64,000 bases of DNA from NCBI RefSeq assembly GCF_016793485.1, contig NZ_JAEULZ010000039.1, positions 42,363-106,362 of the forward strand. Reading direction: 5' to 3'. The position numbers and the translations under genes are program-made. Source of the stretch: Mesorhizobium sp. (lineage in GTDB: Bacteria > Pseudomonadota > Alphaproteobacteria > Rhizobiales > Rhizobiaceae). A model generated the notes under the pieces. That model had not been told where the DNA came from. It worked only from the letters and a program-made list of their open reading frames with translations, and searched no databases. Positions 40,288-49,504 of this stretch are shown here, in pieces (the first letter of the stretch is position 1; every line of letters starts with the position of its first letter).

Positions 40288-40924
40288 GATCATCGAAACC
40301 ACGGTCTATCGCCTCGATGAACTCTCCGACGCGGCAAAGGAGAAGGCCCGTGCCTGGTATCGCCAGACCGGCTTCGACCATGACTGGTTCGAGTTCGTCT
40401 ATGACGACTTCGAGCGTATTTGCGCGATCATCGGCGTCGACCTCAAGACCGTGCCGGTTCGCCTTTACGGCGGCGGCACACGGCAGAAGCCCTGCATCTG
40501 GTTTTCCGGCTTCTGGAGTCAGGGCGACGGCGCTTGTTTCGAGGGGCGCTACGGCCATGCGACGGGCGCGCCGAGGACGATCCGCGGTCATGCGCCGAAG
40601 GACGATGAGCTTCATCGGATCGCCGATGTCCTGCAGGCGATCCAGCGACGAAACTTCTACCAACTCCACGCCACCGTGACGCATCGCGACCGCTACTACC
40701 ACGAATATAGCATGGCGATCTCGGTCGAGCGCGACAGCCCGACTTGGCAGGATATGACCGCCGACGCCGAGGAAACCGTCATCGAGGCGCTGCGCGATCT
40801 CGCCCGTTGGCTCTATCGCCAGCTCGAACGCAAATACGACTACCTGACCTCGGACCACCTCGTCGACAAGGCCATCACCGCCAACGCTTACACCTTCACC
40901 GCCGGCGGCCGCCGTTTCGGCTGA
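40280..40924 (+). CDS. Conserved ICE protein, often annotated antitoxin-like
   Basis: 214 residues. It starts MPEIIETTVYRLDELSDAAKEKARAWYRQ, a pattern seen in plasmid and ICE proteins sometimes labelled as antitoxin of a toxin-antitoxin stability system, without proof. Aromatic-rich segments (YDDFERIC, IWFSGFWSQGDGACFEG) follow. The ATG at 40280 is preferred since AAGGAG lies 10 bases upstream; ATG 40271 is too close. No toxin gene is seen beside it. Last of the small-gene array. Confidence 0.65.
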   Translation: MPEIIETTVYRLDELSDAAKEKARAWYRQTGFDHDWFEFVYDDFERICAIIGVDLKTVPVRLYGGGTRQKPCIWFSGFWSQGDGACFEGRYGHATGAPRTIRGHAPKDDELHRIADVLQAIQRRNFYQLHATVTHRDRYYHEYSMAISVERDSPTWQDMTADAEETVIEALRDLARWLYRQLERKYDYLTSDHLVDKAITANAYTFTAGGRRFG

Positions 40925-41100
40925 CGGTCAGCACCTCGCTCTCCGAACCTTGTGACACCGCCCACGATCCTCGGGCTTGTCTTGCCTGGACGCCGCGCGG
41001 CGCCGGTCAACGGGCAAGCCGTTTCCGCGCAGGGCGCGTGACCGTCGCCGCTTTACACCGTCCTTCGCCGAGACCGCTTAACGGATCGGAGGCGGAGCAG

Positions 41101-41409
41101 ATGTGCAAGGTTCTCAACAAGCGCGTGAATGGCGTCCCAGCCGGCGCCGTCTATATCGGCCGCGGCAGCAAATGGGGCAATCCGTTCCGGATCGGCCCTG
41201 ACGGCGATCGGGCCGCCGTCATCGCGAAGCATGAACGCTGGCTGGCGAATCAGCACCATCTGCTGCGTGCGCTCGACGAGCTGCGCGGCCGCGACCTTGT
41301 CTGCTTCTGCGCGCCGCTCCCCTGCCACGGCCATCTCCTGCGTCGACTGGCCAACGCCAGCCGCGACGAGCGGATTGCGTGGTGGCGCGCCGTGAAAGCG
41401 GCGGCGTGA
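41101..41409 (+). CDS. DUF4326 domain protein
   Basis: 102 residues. VLNKRVNGVPAGAVYIGRGSKWGNPF at the start and DLVCFCAPLPCHGHLL near the end are the DUF4326 hallmarks: a WGNPF motif and the CFCxPxxCHG cysteine/histidine cluster, probably a metal site. The family is common on phages and conjugative elements, function unknown. GGAGGCGGAG lies before the ATG. It is followed by a long structured leader and the methyltransferase-helicase gene. Confidence 0.82.
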   Translation: MCKVLNKRVNGVPAGAVYIGRGSKWGNPFRIGPDGDRAAVIAKHERWLANQHHLLRALDELRGRDLVCFCAPLPCHGHLLRRLANASRDERIAWWRAVKAAA

Positions 41410-41505
41410 TGAGAGGGAGAGGGCGGCCGGAAGGGGTTTGAGCCGTGCGGTCCGAGAGAGAGCGCCGGCCGGCTCGCCCTTTCCCGCTCTCCCGAGGCTC
41501 CCTTC

Positions 41506-44500
41506 ATGAACGATCTTTCTCCGATCGCGGCCGACCAGGCCGCGCCGCTGTCGCCGGTCCCTCATCCCGACGCCGCCGGCGCCATCATCGCTGCCGCCCA
41601 GCAACTCCTCCCTCATCTTGAGCGCGGCCAGCGGGTCGACGTCGCGATCCTGCGCGCGGCCATGGAAGCCGAATTCGGCGCCTCCGACGCCTCCGGCGCC
41701 TGGGACTGGAAGACGGCTTATGACGCTTGCGAGGCCGCGACCGTTCTTTTCCTGCGCAAATACGGAAAGGCGCTGTTCCGCAAAGCCGACTCTCCGGCTG
41801 CACGACTTTCCGCCCTGGTCAAGATCGCCGCGCTTCTTCCGACCCACACGCGCCGCTCCGCCGAGAGCGAGACCTTCCAGCAGTTCTCGACGCCGACCCC
41901 GCTAGGCCTCGCGGTCCTGATCGCGGCTGCCATCGGGCCGACGGACCGCGTGCTGGAGCCTTCGTCGGGAACCGGCCTCCTCGCCATCCTGGCCGAGATC
42001 GCCGGCGGTGCGCTTGTCCTGAACGAGTTGGCCGAGGCCCGGGCGACGCTGCTTTCCTCCCTCTTTCCGGGCGTGTCCGTCACACGCTTCGACGCAGCTC
42101 AGATCGACGATCACCTCGATACCGCCGTCGTCCCGAGCGTCGTCCTGATGAATCCGCCCTTCTCGGCGATGGCCAACGTCGCCGGCCGCATGGCCGACAC
42201 CGCCTATCGCCACATCGCCTCGGCCCTGGCCCGCCTCGCCGACGGCGGGCGGCTGGTGGCGATCACCGGCGCAAACTTCGGGCCCGACGCCCCGGCCTGG
42301 CGCGACGCCTTCGTCCATCTGCAGGAACGCGGCCGCATCGTCTTCACCGCCGCGATCGACGGCGCGGTCTATGCCAAGCACGGCACGACCATCGACACGC
42401 GGCTGATCGTCATCGACAAGACGCCCGCCGAGAACCCGGCCACCCTGCCGGAATCGCGGGGCATCGCGCCTGACGTGGCCACGCTGCTGAGCTGGATCGC
42501 CGAGCACGTTCCGGCGCGCCTGGCGCTCGCGCCGAGCCTCGCCATCGCCATGTCGGCCGCCGCCGCACCGCGGACGGTGCGGGGCTATCTCGCGCGTGCC
42601 GCTGCGGCGGGGCCGGTCAAGCCGTCCGTTGCCGATCCGGAGGCGATCGATCTCGCCTATGAGACGATCAACTGGACGTCGCCCGAAAGCGCGCTCCTCA
42701 GCGATGCGATCTATGAGGAATATCGGCTCCAATCGATCCAGATTCTCGGAGCCCAGGCGCACCCGACCAAGCTGGTGCAGTCCGCCGCCATGGCCTCGGT
42801 CGCGCCGCCGAAGCCGAGCTATCGGCCGCGGTTGCCGATCGACCTCGTCAGCGACGGCCTCCTCTCCGACGCCCAACTCGAGACGGTGATCTACGCCGGC
42901 GAGGCGCATGGCGACTATCTCGCCGGCGCCTGGACCGTGGATGAGACCTTCGATCTCGTCACCGCGTCCCGCGACGATGCGCCGAACGCCGTCCGCTTTC
43001 GCCGCGGCTTCATGCTGGGCGACGGCACCGGCGCCGGCAAGGGCCGTCAGTCGGCTGGCATCATTCTCGATAATTGGCTGAAGGGCCGGCGCAAGGCGGT
43101 CTGGATATCGAAGTCCGACAAGCTCCTGGAGGATGCCCAGCGCGACTGGTCGGCCCTCGGCATGGAGCGCCTGCTCATCACGCCGCTCTCGCGGTTCGCG
43201 CAGGGCAAACCGATCCGGCTGGCCGAAGGCGTCCTATTTTTAACCTACGCTACGCTGCGGTCCGACGACCGTGGCGAGAAGGTTTCGCGCGTCCGCCAGA
43301 TCGTTGAATGGTTGGGCTCCGACTTCGACGGAGTGATTATTTTCGACGAGAGCCACGCCATGCAGAACGCCGGTGGCGGCAAGGGCGAACGCGGCGACGT
43401 CGCCCCCTCGCAGCAGGGCCGCGCGGGCTTGCGCCTCCAGCACGCCCTGCCCAAGGCGCGCGTGGTCTATGTCTCGGCCACCGGCGCGACGACCGTCCAC
43501 AATCTCGCCTACGCCCAGCGGCTCGGCCTCTGGGGCGGCGAGGACTTCCCCTTCGCCACCCGCGCCGAATTCGTCGAGGCGATCGAGGATGGCGGTGTCG
43601 CCGCCATGGAGGTGTTGGCCCGCGACCTGCGTTCGCTCGGGCTCTACACCGCCCGCTCGCTTTCCTATGACGGCGTCGAGTATGAGCTGATCGAGCACCA
43701 GCTCACCGATGAACAGCGCCGCATATACGATTCCTATGCCGGGGCGTTCTCGATCATCCACAATCACCTCGACGCGGCGATGCAGGCCGCCAACATCACC
43801 GGCGAGAGCGGCACGCTGAACCGGCAGGCGAAGTCGGCGGCCCGCTCGGCCTTCGAGAGCGCCAAGCAGCGCTTCTTCGGCCATCTGCTAACCTCGATGA
43901 AGACGCCGACCTTGATCCGCCGGATTGAGCAAGACCTGGCCGACGGCCACGCCACCGTCATCCAGATCGTCTCGACCGGCGAAGCGCTGATGGAGCGCCG
44001 GCTCGCCGAGATTCCGACCGAGGATTGGAACGACGTCCGCGTCGACATCACGCCGCGCGAGTACGTTCTCGATTACCTCGCCCACTCCTTCCCGGTGCAA
44101 CTCTACGAGCCGTTCACCGACAGCGAGGGCAATCTCTCGTCCCGGCCCGTCTTTCGGGACGGCCAGCCTGTGCAAAGCCGCGAGGCCGTCGCCCGCCGCA
44201 ACGAGCTGATCGAGCGTTTGGCTTCGCTCCCGCCGGTGCCCGGTGCGCTTGACCAGATCGTCCAGCGCTTCGGCACCGACCTCGTCGCCGAAGTGACCGG
44301 ACGCTCGCGCCGCGTCGTGCGCAAAAGCGACCGCCTCGTCGTAGAGAACCGCGCCGCCTCCGCCAATCTCGCCGAGACCGCCGCCTTCATGGACGACCTG
44401 AAGCGCATCCTTGTGTTCTCGGAGGCGGGTGGCACTGGGCGCAGCTATCACGCCGAACTGTCAGCGCGGAACCGCCGGCTGCGTGTCCACTATCTGCTCG

Positions 44501-45840
44501 AACCCGGCTGGAAGGCCGACGCCGCGATCCAAGGCCTCGGGCGGACGAACCGCACCAACCAGGCCCAGCCACCGCTCTTCCGGCCGATCGCCACCGACGT
44601 GAAGGCGGAGAAACGCTTCCTCTCGACCATCGCTCGCCGCCTCGACACGCTGGGCGCGATCACGCGCGGCCAGCGCCAGACCGGCGGTCAGGGGCTGTTC
44701 CGGCCCGAGGACAACCTCGAATCCCACTACGCCCGCGACGCGCTGCGCCAGCTCTATCTGCTGCTCGTCCGCGGCAAGATCGAAGACTGCTCGCTCCAGA
44801 TGTTCGAGGACGCCACGGGCCTCAAGCTCATGGACGCGAACGGCATCAAGGACGAGTTGCCGCCGATCACGACCTTCCTCAACCGCCTGCTGGCGCTCAC
44901 CATCGATCTGCAAGGCGTGCTGTTCACCGCGTTCGAGCAGTTGCTGAACGCCAAGATCGAAGGCGCCATCGCCAGCGGCGTCTATGACCTCGGCCTGGAG
45001 ACGCTGCGGGCCGAGAGCTTCGTCGTCACTGATCGCCGCGCGATCTACACCCATCCCGCGACGGGCGCGGAGACCCGGCTGCTCACCATCACCGAACGCC
45101 GGCGCAATCGCCCGGTGACGCTCGATGAGGCGCTGGACCACCTCGCCGATCCCCGCGCCATGCTTCTCGTCAACGAGCGCTCGGGCCGCGCCGCCGTGCA
45201 GATCCCGGCGCCGAGCCTGATGCTCGATGATGGCGAGATCGAACGCCGCGTGCGGCTGATCCGGCCGATGGAGCACCATCACGCTTCGCTGAAGATGATG
45301 GACGAGAGCCACTGGCAGGCGGCAGAGCGGGAGGCCTTTGCGGCCGCCTGGACTCGTGAACTGGCCGAGGTCCCCGAGTTCGCCGACAGCACGATCCATA
45401 TCGTCGCCGGTTTGCTGCTGCCGATTTGGAAGCGCCTGCCGAACGAGTCGACGCGCGTGTATCGGCTTCAGACCGACGCGGGCGAGCGCATCATCGGCCG
45501 CAGAGTCTCGCCGGCCTGGGCGGCGAACGCGACCGTGACCGGAACCACCGCCCTGACACCGGATGCCGCCTTCGCAGCGCTGATGGAAGGCCGCACCGTT
45601 CTCGACCTCGCCGAGGGCCTGCAGCTCCACCGCGTGCGCGTGATGGGCGCTCACCGCATCGAGCTGTCGGGCTTCTCCGACACGATGCGCGACCGCCTGC
45701 GCGCCTACGGCCTCTTCGGCGAAATCATCTCGTGGAAGCTGCGCATGTTCGTGCCGACCGATCCCGCCGGCGCCGGAGTGCTGGCCAAAGTCCTCGACCA
45801 CTATCCGGTCGAGCGTATTGGCGAGCGGGAGGCGGCGTGA
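41506..45840 (+). CDS. Methyltransferase-strawberry notch helicase fusion (DarB-like)
   Basis: 1444 residues. The N-terminal third is a methyltransferase: motif I EPSSGTG (from residue 151) and motif IV NPPF (from residue 216), typical of N6-adenine enzymes. The remainder is a strawberry-notch superfamily 2 helicase, with Walker A GDGTGAGKGRQ (from 505), Walker B DESH (from 614), and GLGRTNRTNQ in the C-terminal helicase domain. The same pairing is known in phage P1 DarB, an anti-restriction protein. Its stop overlaps the toprim gene (TGATG). With ArdC it could protect the element on entry into a new host; this is inference. Confidence 0.88.
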   Translation: MNDLSPIAADQAAPLSPVPHPDAAGAIIAAAQQLLPHLERGQRVDVAILRAAMEAEFGASDASGAWDWKTAYDACEAATVLFLRKYGKALFRKADSPAARLSALVKIAALLPTHTRRSAESETFQQFSTPTPLGLAVLIAAAIGPTDRVLEPSSGTGLLAILAEIAGGALVLNELAEARATLLSSLFPGVSVTRFDAAQIDDHLDTAVVPSVVLMNPPFSAMANVAGRMADTAYRHIASALARLADGGRLVAITGANFGPDAPAWRDAFVHLQERGRIVFTAAIDGAVYAKHGTTIDTRLIVIDKTPAENPATLPESRGIAPDVATLLSWIAEHVPARLALAPSLAIAMSAAAAPRTVRGYLARAAAAGPVKPSVADPEAIDLAYETINWTSPESALLSDAIYEEYRLQSIQILGAQAHPTKLVQSAAMASVAPPKPSYRPRLPIDLVSDGLLSDAQLETVIYAGEAHGDYLAGAWTVDETFDLVTASRDDAPNAVRFRRGFMLGDGTGAGKGRQSAGIILDNWLKGRRKAVWISKSDKLLEDAQRDWSALGMERLLITPLSRFAQGKPIRLAEGVLFLTYATLRSDDRGEKVSRVRQIVEWLGSDFDGVIIFDESHAMQNAGGGKGERGDVAPSQQGRAGLRLQHALPKARVVYVSATGATTVHNLAYAQRLGLWGGEDFPFATRAEFVEAIEDGGVAAMEVLARDLRSLGLYTARSLSYDGVEYELIEHQLTDEQRRIYDSYAGAFSIIHNHLDAAMQAANITGESGTLNRQAKSAARSAFESAKQRFFGHLLTSMKTPTLIRRIEQDLADGHATVIQIVSTGEALMERRLAEIPTEDWNDVRVDITPREYVLDYLAHSFPVQLYEPFTDSEGNLSSRPVFRDGQPVQSREAVARRNELIERLASLPPVPGALDQIVQRFGTDLVAEVTGRSRRVVRKSDRLVVENRAASANLAETAAFMDDLKRILVFSEAGGTGRSYHAELSARNRRLRVHYLLEPGWKADAAIQGLGRTNRTNQAQPPLFRPIATDVKAEKRFLSTIARRLDTLGAITRGQRQTGGQGLFRPEDNLESHYARDALRQLYLLLVRGKIEDCSLQMFEDATGLKLMDANGIKDELPPITTFLNRLLALTIDLQGVLFTAFEQLLNAKIEGAIASGVYDLGLETLRAESFVVTDRRAIYTHPATGAETRLLTITERRRNRPVTLDEALDHLADPRAMLLVNERSGRAAVQIPAPSLMLDDGEIERRVRLIRPMEHHHASLKMMDESHWQAAEREAFAAAWTRELAEVPEFADSTIHIVAGLLLPIWKRLPNESTRVYRLQTDAGERIIGRRVSPAWAANATVTGTTALTPDAAFAALMEGRTVLDLAEGLQLHRVRVMGAHRIELSGFSDTMRDRLRAYGLFGEIISWKLRMFVPTDPAGAGVLAKVLDHYPVERIGEREAA

Positions 45841-46895
45841 TGGCCCGCCAAGACGCCTCCGAACTGGCACACCGTCTCGCGCGTGACGCCGAAGCGGTGT
45901 GCCGCCATTACCTCTCCGCCGGCCGCCGCGAAGGCGGCTACTGGCTCGTGGGCGACGTGCGCAATACTCCGGGCCGCTCGATGTTCGTCCGGCTCAAGGA
46001 GTCGCCGAAAGGGCCTGCCGGCAAATGGACCGACGCCGCCACGGGCGAACATGGCGACTTGCTCGATGTCATCCGCGAAAGCTGCGGCCTGATCGACTTC
46101 AAGGATGTCGCCGATGAGGCACGTTCGTTCCTCAGCCTGCCGCATCCTGAGCCCGAGCTTGATCGTGCCCGCTCGCGCAAGCCCAGCGCACCGGCAGGAT
46201 CGCCGGAGGCGGCGCGGCGACTCTTCGCGATGTCGCAGCCGATGGAACGCAGCCCCGTAGAGTCGTATTTGCGTCGTCGCGGCATTACGGCTTTGCACCG
46301 AACCGGAAGCCTGCGCTTCCATCCACGCTGCTACTATCGGCCCGACGACCACAGCCCGACCGAGACTTGGCCGGCGATGATCGCCGCCGTCACCGATCTC
46401 TCCGGCCATCTGACCGGCGCGCATCGCACCTGGCTCGATCCCGGCGGCTTCAGCGAGACGACGCTCGGCAAGGCGCCGATCGACACGCCGAGACGGGCGA
46501 TGGGTGACCTTCTCGGTCACGCCGTTCGATTTGGCGTGGCGGGCGAGGTCATGGCGGCCGGCGAGGGCATCGAGACGATGCTCTCGCTCCGATGCGTCTT
46601 GCCGACCATGCCGATGGTCGCAGCCCTCTCGGCGGCGCATCTCTCCGCCATCCTGTTCCCGGACACGCTGCGGCGACTCTACATCGCCCGCGACGATGAT
46701 CCGGCCGGTAACGGCGCGATGGCGACGTTGATCGACCGGGCGCAGGAGGCCGGGATCGAGGCGATCGTGATCTCGCCACGGCTCGGCGACTTCAACGAGG
46801 ATCTCCGCCTGCTCGGCATCGACGCGCTTCGAGCAGCCAGCCGGGTGCAGATCGCTGCGCAGGACGTCGCCCGCTTCATGGAGCTGGCGGCGTAG
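45840..46895 (+). CDS. Toprim-domain primase-like protein (DUF7146)
   Basis: 351 residues. An N-terminal zinc-finger-less primase-like part has GRREGGYWLVGDVRNTPGRSMFVRL and GKWTDAATGEHGDLLDVI. The toprim domain follows with AGEGIETMLSL (about 235-245) and the acidic YIARDDDPAG. It resembles phage and ICE toprim proteins that prime or repair DNA. It overlaps the helicase gene by two bases, so the pair probably acts together during transfer or in replication of the incoming strand. Confidence 0.85.
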   Translation: MARQDASELAHRLARDAEAVCRHYLSAGRREGGYWLVGDVRNTPGRSMFVRLKESPKGPAGKWTDAATGEHGDLLDVIRESCGLIDFKDVADEARSFLSLPHPEPELDRARSRKPSAPAGSPEAARRLFAMSQPMERSPVESYLRRRGITALHRTGSLRFHPRCYYRPDDHSPTETWPAMIAAVTDLSGHLTGAHRTWLDPGGFSETTLGKAPIDTPRRAMGDLLGHAVRFGVAGEVMAAGEGIETMLSLRCVLPTMPMVAALSAAHLSAILFPDTLRRLYIARDDDPAGNGAMATLIDRAQEAGIEAIVISPRLGDFNEDLRLLGIDALRAASRVQIAAQDVARFMELAA

Positions 46896-47209
46896 CCGGA
46901 ACGGGGATGGGGCGCGGGCAGCGTCGTCGCCATAAGGTCGGCGGCCATCTTTCCCTCGGCGCCGGAGAGGACCACGCCCACGGCCTTCTGAGAGGGCGAT
47001 CGGGCTCACAGTCGGGCCGGCCGGGCAATGGCGGCGGCCGACTATTTTCCGGCGCGGCCCAGTGGGCCGCTTTCCATCGCGAAACAAAATAGCCGGCCTT
47101 AGCCATCAAGGCCCTCGCTGCGCTCGGGCTGCCAGTCCGCCCCGCCGGTGAGCCTTCGTCGCCATGAAGGCCGCGATGGGCGCGGCCGATCAAGCGAAGG
47201 AAAACTGCG
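46896..47209. other. 314-base intergenic region with palindrome
   Basis: No convincing gene. A 17-base perfect palindrome GCGGCCCA-G-TGGGCCGC lies at 47054-47070. The sequence near 47150-47205 ends in GAAGGAAAA before the DUF2493 gene. It likely holds that gene's promoter and leader. Confidence 0.45.
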
Positions 47210-48139
47210 ATGACCCCCGACCACGACGACGCTTTCGAACCGCACCACAGTTCATCCCCGACCGACCAAGTCCTCCATGAACTCCAGCTCTATGGCTATC
47301 GTCCCTTCCATGACGAGCCCGATGCCAGGCCGCTTCCGGAAGCGAACATCCTCGCCGGCAGCATCTCCGACATCTTCGACGCCCTCGTGGTGGCGCTTGG
47401 TGACACTCGCCTCGAACCCGACCTCGAGGACCTGCTCTGGTCGACGGTGAACGTCTTCCATCGGGCCATCGAACGGATCGAACGTGAACTCGACGACAAC
47501 GAGCTGTCCCAGCAGCGCTCGCAACGGGAGCAGGACGGCAGCGAGGTCAAATCCGTCGAGCTGGAGCGACTGACGGCGGAAGGCCAGACGCTGATCGAAC
47601 GCCGCAACGCCTTCGAGCTGATGCGCGACCAGGCCGCCGACCAGTTCGAGCACCACACCCATTCGGCCTGGCGGCCGCGCAACGGATCGAAGGTCAACCA
47701 TCGCAACCTGACCTCGGCGATGATCGATAGCCGCGATTTCCTGGCGGCGAAGAAGCGCGCCGAGAATCAGGTGCTCTTCCCAGCGGGGCCGAAGGTGGCA
47801 TTGACTGGCGGGCTCGACTTCAACGATCACCGGCTGGTCTGGGCCAAGCTCGATCAAGTTCACACCAAGCACCCGGACATGGTGCTGCTGCACGGCGGAT
47901 CGCCGAGGGGTGCGGAGCTAATCGCCGCCAAATGGGCCGACAACCGCAAGGTGCCGCAGATCGCCTTCAAGCCCGACTGGACGAAGCACGCCAAAGCCGC
48001 ACCGTTCAAGCGCAACGACTCGTTGCTGGAGACCCTGCCGATCGGCGTCCTGCACTTCCCGGGCACCGGCATCCAGGACAACCTCGCTGACAAGGCGAAG
48101 AAGCTCGGCATCCCGGTCTGGAAGTTCGGCGGCGCGTGA
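47210..48139 (+). CDS. DUF2493 (SLOG/YspA-like) protein
   Basis: 309 residues. A long charged helical N-terminal part (about 1-190) precedes the DUF2493 domain: KVALTGGLDFNDHRLVW, MVLLHGGSPRGAELIAAKWA and FKPDWTKHAKAAPFKRND. This is the Rossmann-like SLOG fold that probably binds a nucleotide signal. SLOG proteins are found in conflict systems and on mobile elements; the ligand here is unknown. AAGGAA precedes the ATG. Confidence 0.85.
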   Translation: MTPDHDDAFEPHHSSSPTDQVLHELQLYGYRPFHDEPDARPLPEANILAGSISDIFDALVVALGDTRLEPDLEDLLWSTVNVFHRAIERIERELDDNELSQQRSQREQDGSEVKSVELERLTAEGQTLIERRNAFELMRDQAADQFEHHTHSAWRPRNGSKVNHRNLTSAMIDSRDFLAAKKRAENQVLFPAGPKVALTGGLDFNDHRLVWAKLDQVHTKHPDMVLLHGGSPRGAELIAAKWADNRKVPQIAFKPDWTKHAKAAPFKRNDSLLETLPIGVLHFPGTGIQDNLADKAKKLGIPVWKFGGA

Positions 48140-48213
48140 GCGCCGCCTTACCCTTCCCGTGCAATGACGTGAAACCGCAACGGCGGGTCAACGGCTTTCC
48201 GCAAAACCGCCTT

Positions 48214-48423
48214 TCAGTCCGCTTCACCCGTCACCGCGAGCCGGGCCGCACGAGCATAGTGCGCCAACTCCGTGTCGTTCTCGATCAGGCCGTCGAGCAG
48301 CGCCTTCATATCGCTCTGATCGGACGCCGATTGAAACGGTCCCGCCTGTCGCTCGATCGCCAGCACCGCAATCGCGAGCGCCTTCTTCACCAGATGCAAC
48401 TCGCGTCCCGTGAACTCCGTCAT
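48214..48423 (-). CDS. Hypothetical small helical protein
   Basis: 69 residues from the ATG at 48423 (MTEFTGRELHLVKKALAIAVLAIE). It appears all-helical and is typical of short hypothetical ICE proteins. GAGG lies 9 bases upstream; the frame is open further to 48510. It is transcribed opposite to its neighbours. No function can be suggested. Confidence 0.5.
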   Translation of the reverse strand: MTEFTGRELHLVKKALAIAVLAIERQAGPFQSASDQSDMKALLDGLIENDTELAHYARAARLAVTGEAD

Positions 48424-48744
48424 GCCGCATGCCTCAACCATCATGTCGACTCGTAAGCGCACCTTAGCCGATCGGTCAGCGCACCGTGAGGATAGCGAGG
48501 TTTCACGCATGGTCGGCGACGGCCTTTGAGTAACGGCTCCTGCCGACGGGCGCCACCCCGCGTCTACCAGCGCTGATCCTTGGTCCGGCCGAGGGGCCTG
48601 ACGCCATCAACCCACAAGGGGTCGGCTTACGCTGAAGCGTGCCGCCGCTCCGTCTTTGCCTGCGCGGTGATTGCGGCCCTCGGTCGGACACATCGGGCGC
48701 CTGTCGCGCGGGGATGGCCCCGCCTCAACACAGGAGCCGGATCA
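48424..48744. other. 321-base intergenic region between divergent small genes
   Basis: It lies between the minus-strand 69-residue gene and the plus-strand 55-residue gene, so both promoters should be here. No clear operator or repeat was recognised. Confidence 0.4.
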
Positions 48745-48912
48745 ATGTCTCAAGCCCTCGCACTCGCAAACGGCTGGAACCTCGCCACCACCCTCATGGC
48801 CTGCGTCGTCGTCTTTCATGCTGACGCTGGCAACTACGGCGTCATGCTCGCCGCCGAGTATGACGGCGATCCCGGCACCGTCATCCACGAATTCGACCCC
48901 TTCCAACCATGA
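48745..48912 (+). CDS. Hypothetical 55-residue protein
   Basis: MSQALALANGWNLATTLMAC... to FDPFQP, 55 residues, with GGAG 8 bases before the ATG. It may have one short hydrophobic helix and an acidic end. A strong terminator follows its stop after 33 bases. It has no recognised family. The ribosome site and terminator support a real short gene. Confidence 0.5.
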   Translation: MSQALALANGWNLATTLMACVVVFHADAGNYGVMLAAEYDGDPGTVIHEFDPFQP

Positions 48913-48945
48913 AGGGGCGAAGTGCCACGCAAGCTGCACCGCAGA

Positions 48946-48984
48946 ACGCCAACGGGAATTCTCCTCCCGCTGGCGTCTGTTTTC
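48946..48984 (+). terminator. Rho-independent terminator
   Basis: Arms ACGCCAACGGGA (48946-48957) and TCCCGCTGGCGT (48965-48976) pair over 11 bp with one A/C mismatch, followed by CTGTTTTC. It separates the 55-residue gene from the next membrane gene. Confidence 0.75.
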
Positions 48985-49060
48985 AGCTATACTTCTGCTC
49001 GCGCCGCGGTGGTGGTGGATGGCGCGACCGTCAAACATTCTCTCACGGGAGACCATCGCC

Positions 49061-49504
49061 ATGATCTTCATTGGTATCATCGCCAGCATCGCCGCGATCG
49101 GCGTTCTCTGCTGCTTGATGTTCTATCTCGCGGTCTATGCGCTGCCCTTGTTCGCTGGCGTCACAGTTGGCGCATGGGCTTACGGCACAGGCGCGGGATG
49201 GCTCGGAGCTATTGCCGTTGGATTTGTCGCGGGCTTGGTCACACTCGGCGTGGGCCAACTCCTGCTCGTGTTCGTGAAACCGCTCTGGCTGAGGCTCGCG
49301 ATCGCCATCGCCTTCGTCGCGCCGGCCGCAATCGCCGGCTATCACGCCACCCACGGCATCGTGAAACACACTATGCCGTCCGAGACGTGGCCGATCATCT
49401 TCTCTGTGATCGGCGCCATCGCAGTCGGCGTCACCGCATTCGTTCGCGTGACGACGTTGGCTGGGACCGCGCCTACGGGACAAGGCGGCATGGCGCGCGC
49501 TTAA
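49061..49504 (+). CDS. Hypothetical membrane protein with about five helices
   Basis: 147 residues, mostly hydrophobic helices: FIGIIASIAAIGVLCCLMFYL, FAGVTVGAWAYG, IAVGFVAGLVTLGVGQLLL, AIAIAFVAPAAIAGY and IIFSVIGAIAVGVTAF. No family is recognised. GGGAG lies before the ATG, and a terminator upstream gives it its own transcript. Such proteins on ICEs may act in surface or entry exclusion, but nothing here proves it. Confidence 0.6.
   Translation: MIFIGIIASIAAIGVLCCLMFYLAVYALPLFAGVTVGAWAYGTGAGWLGAIAVGFVAGLVTLGVGQLLLVFVKPLWLRLAIAIAFVAPAAIAGYHATHGIVKHTMPSETWPIIFSVIGAIAVGVTAFVRVTTLAGTAPTGQGGMARA

Noticed and set aside
40280-40924. Toxin-antitoxin pair suggested by the antitoxin-like label of this family
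   Set aside because: No toxin-like partner lies next to it and the label in this family has no visible motif support.
41902-42909. Long minus-strand frame inside the methyltransferase-helicase gene
   Set aside because: A typical mirror frame of GC-rich coding DNA; the plus-strand frame has clear motifs. The same holds for the long antisense frames at 36686, 44461, 45801, 58534 and 61989.
46907-47092. Plus-strand frame of 61 residues before the DUF2493 gene
   Set aside because: Gly/Arg/His-rich, no ribosome site, spans a perfect palindrome; looks like leader DNA.
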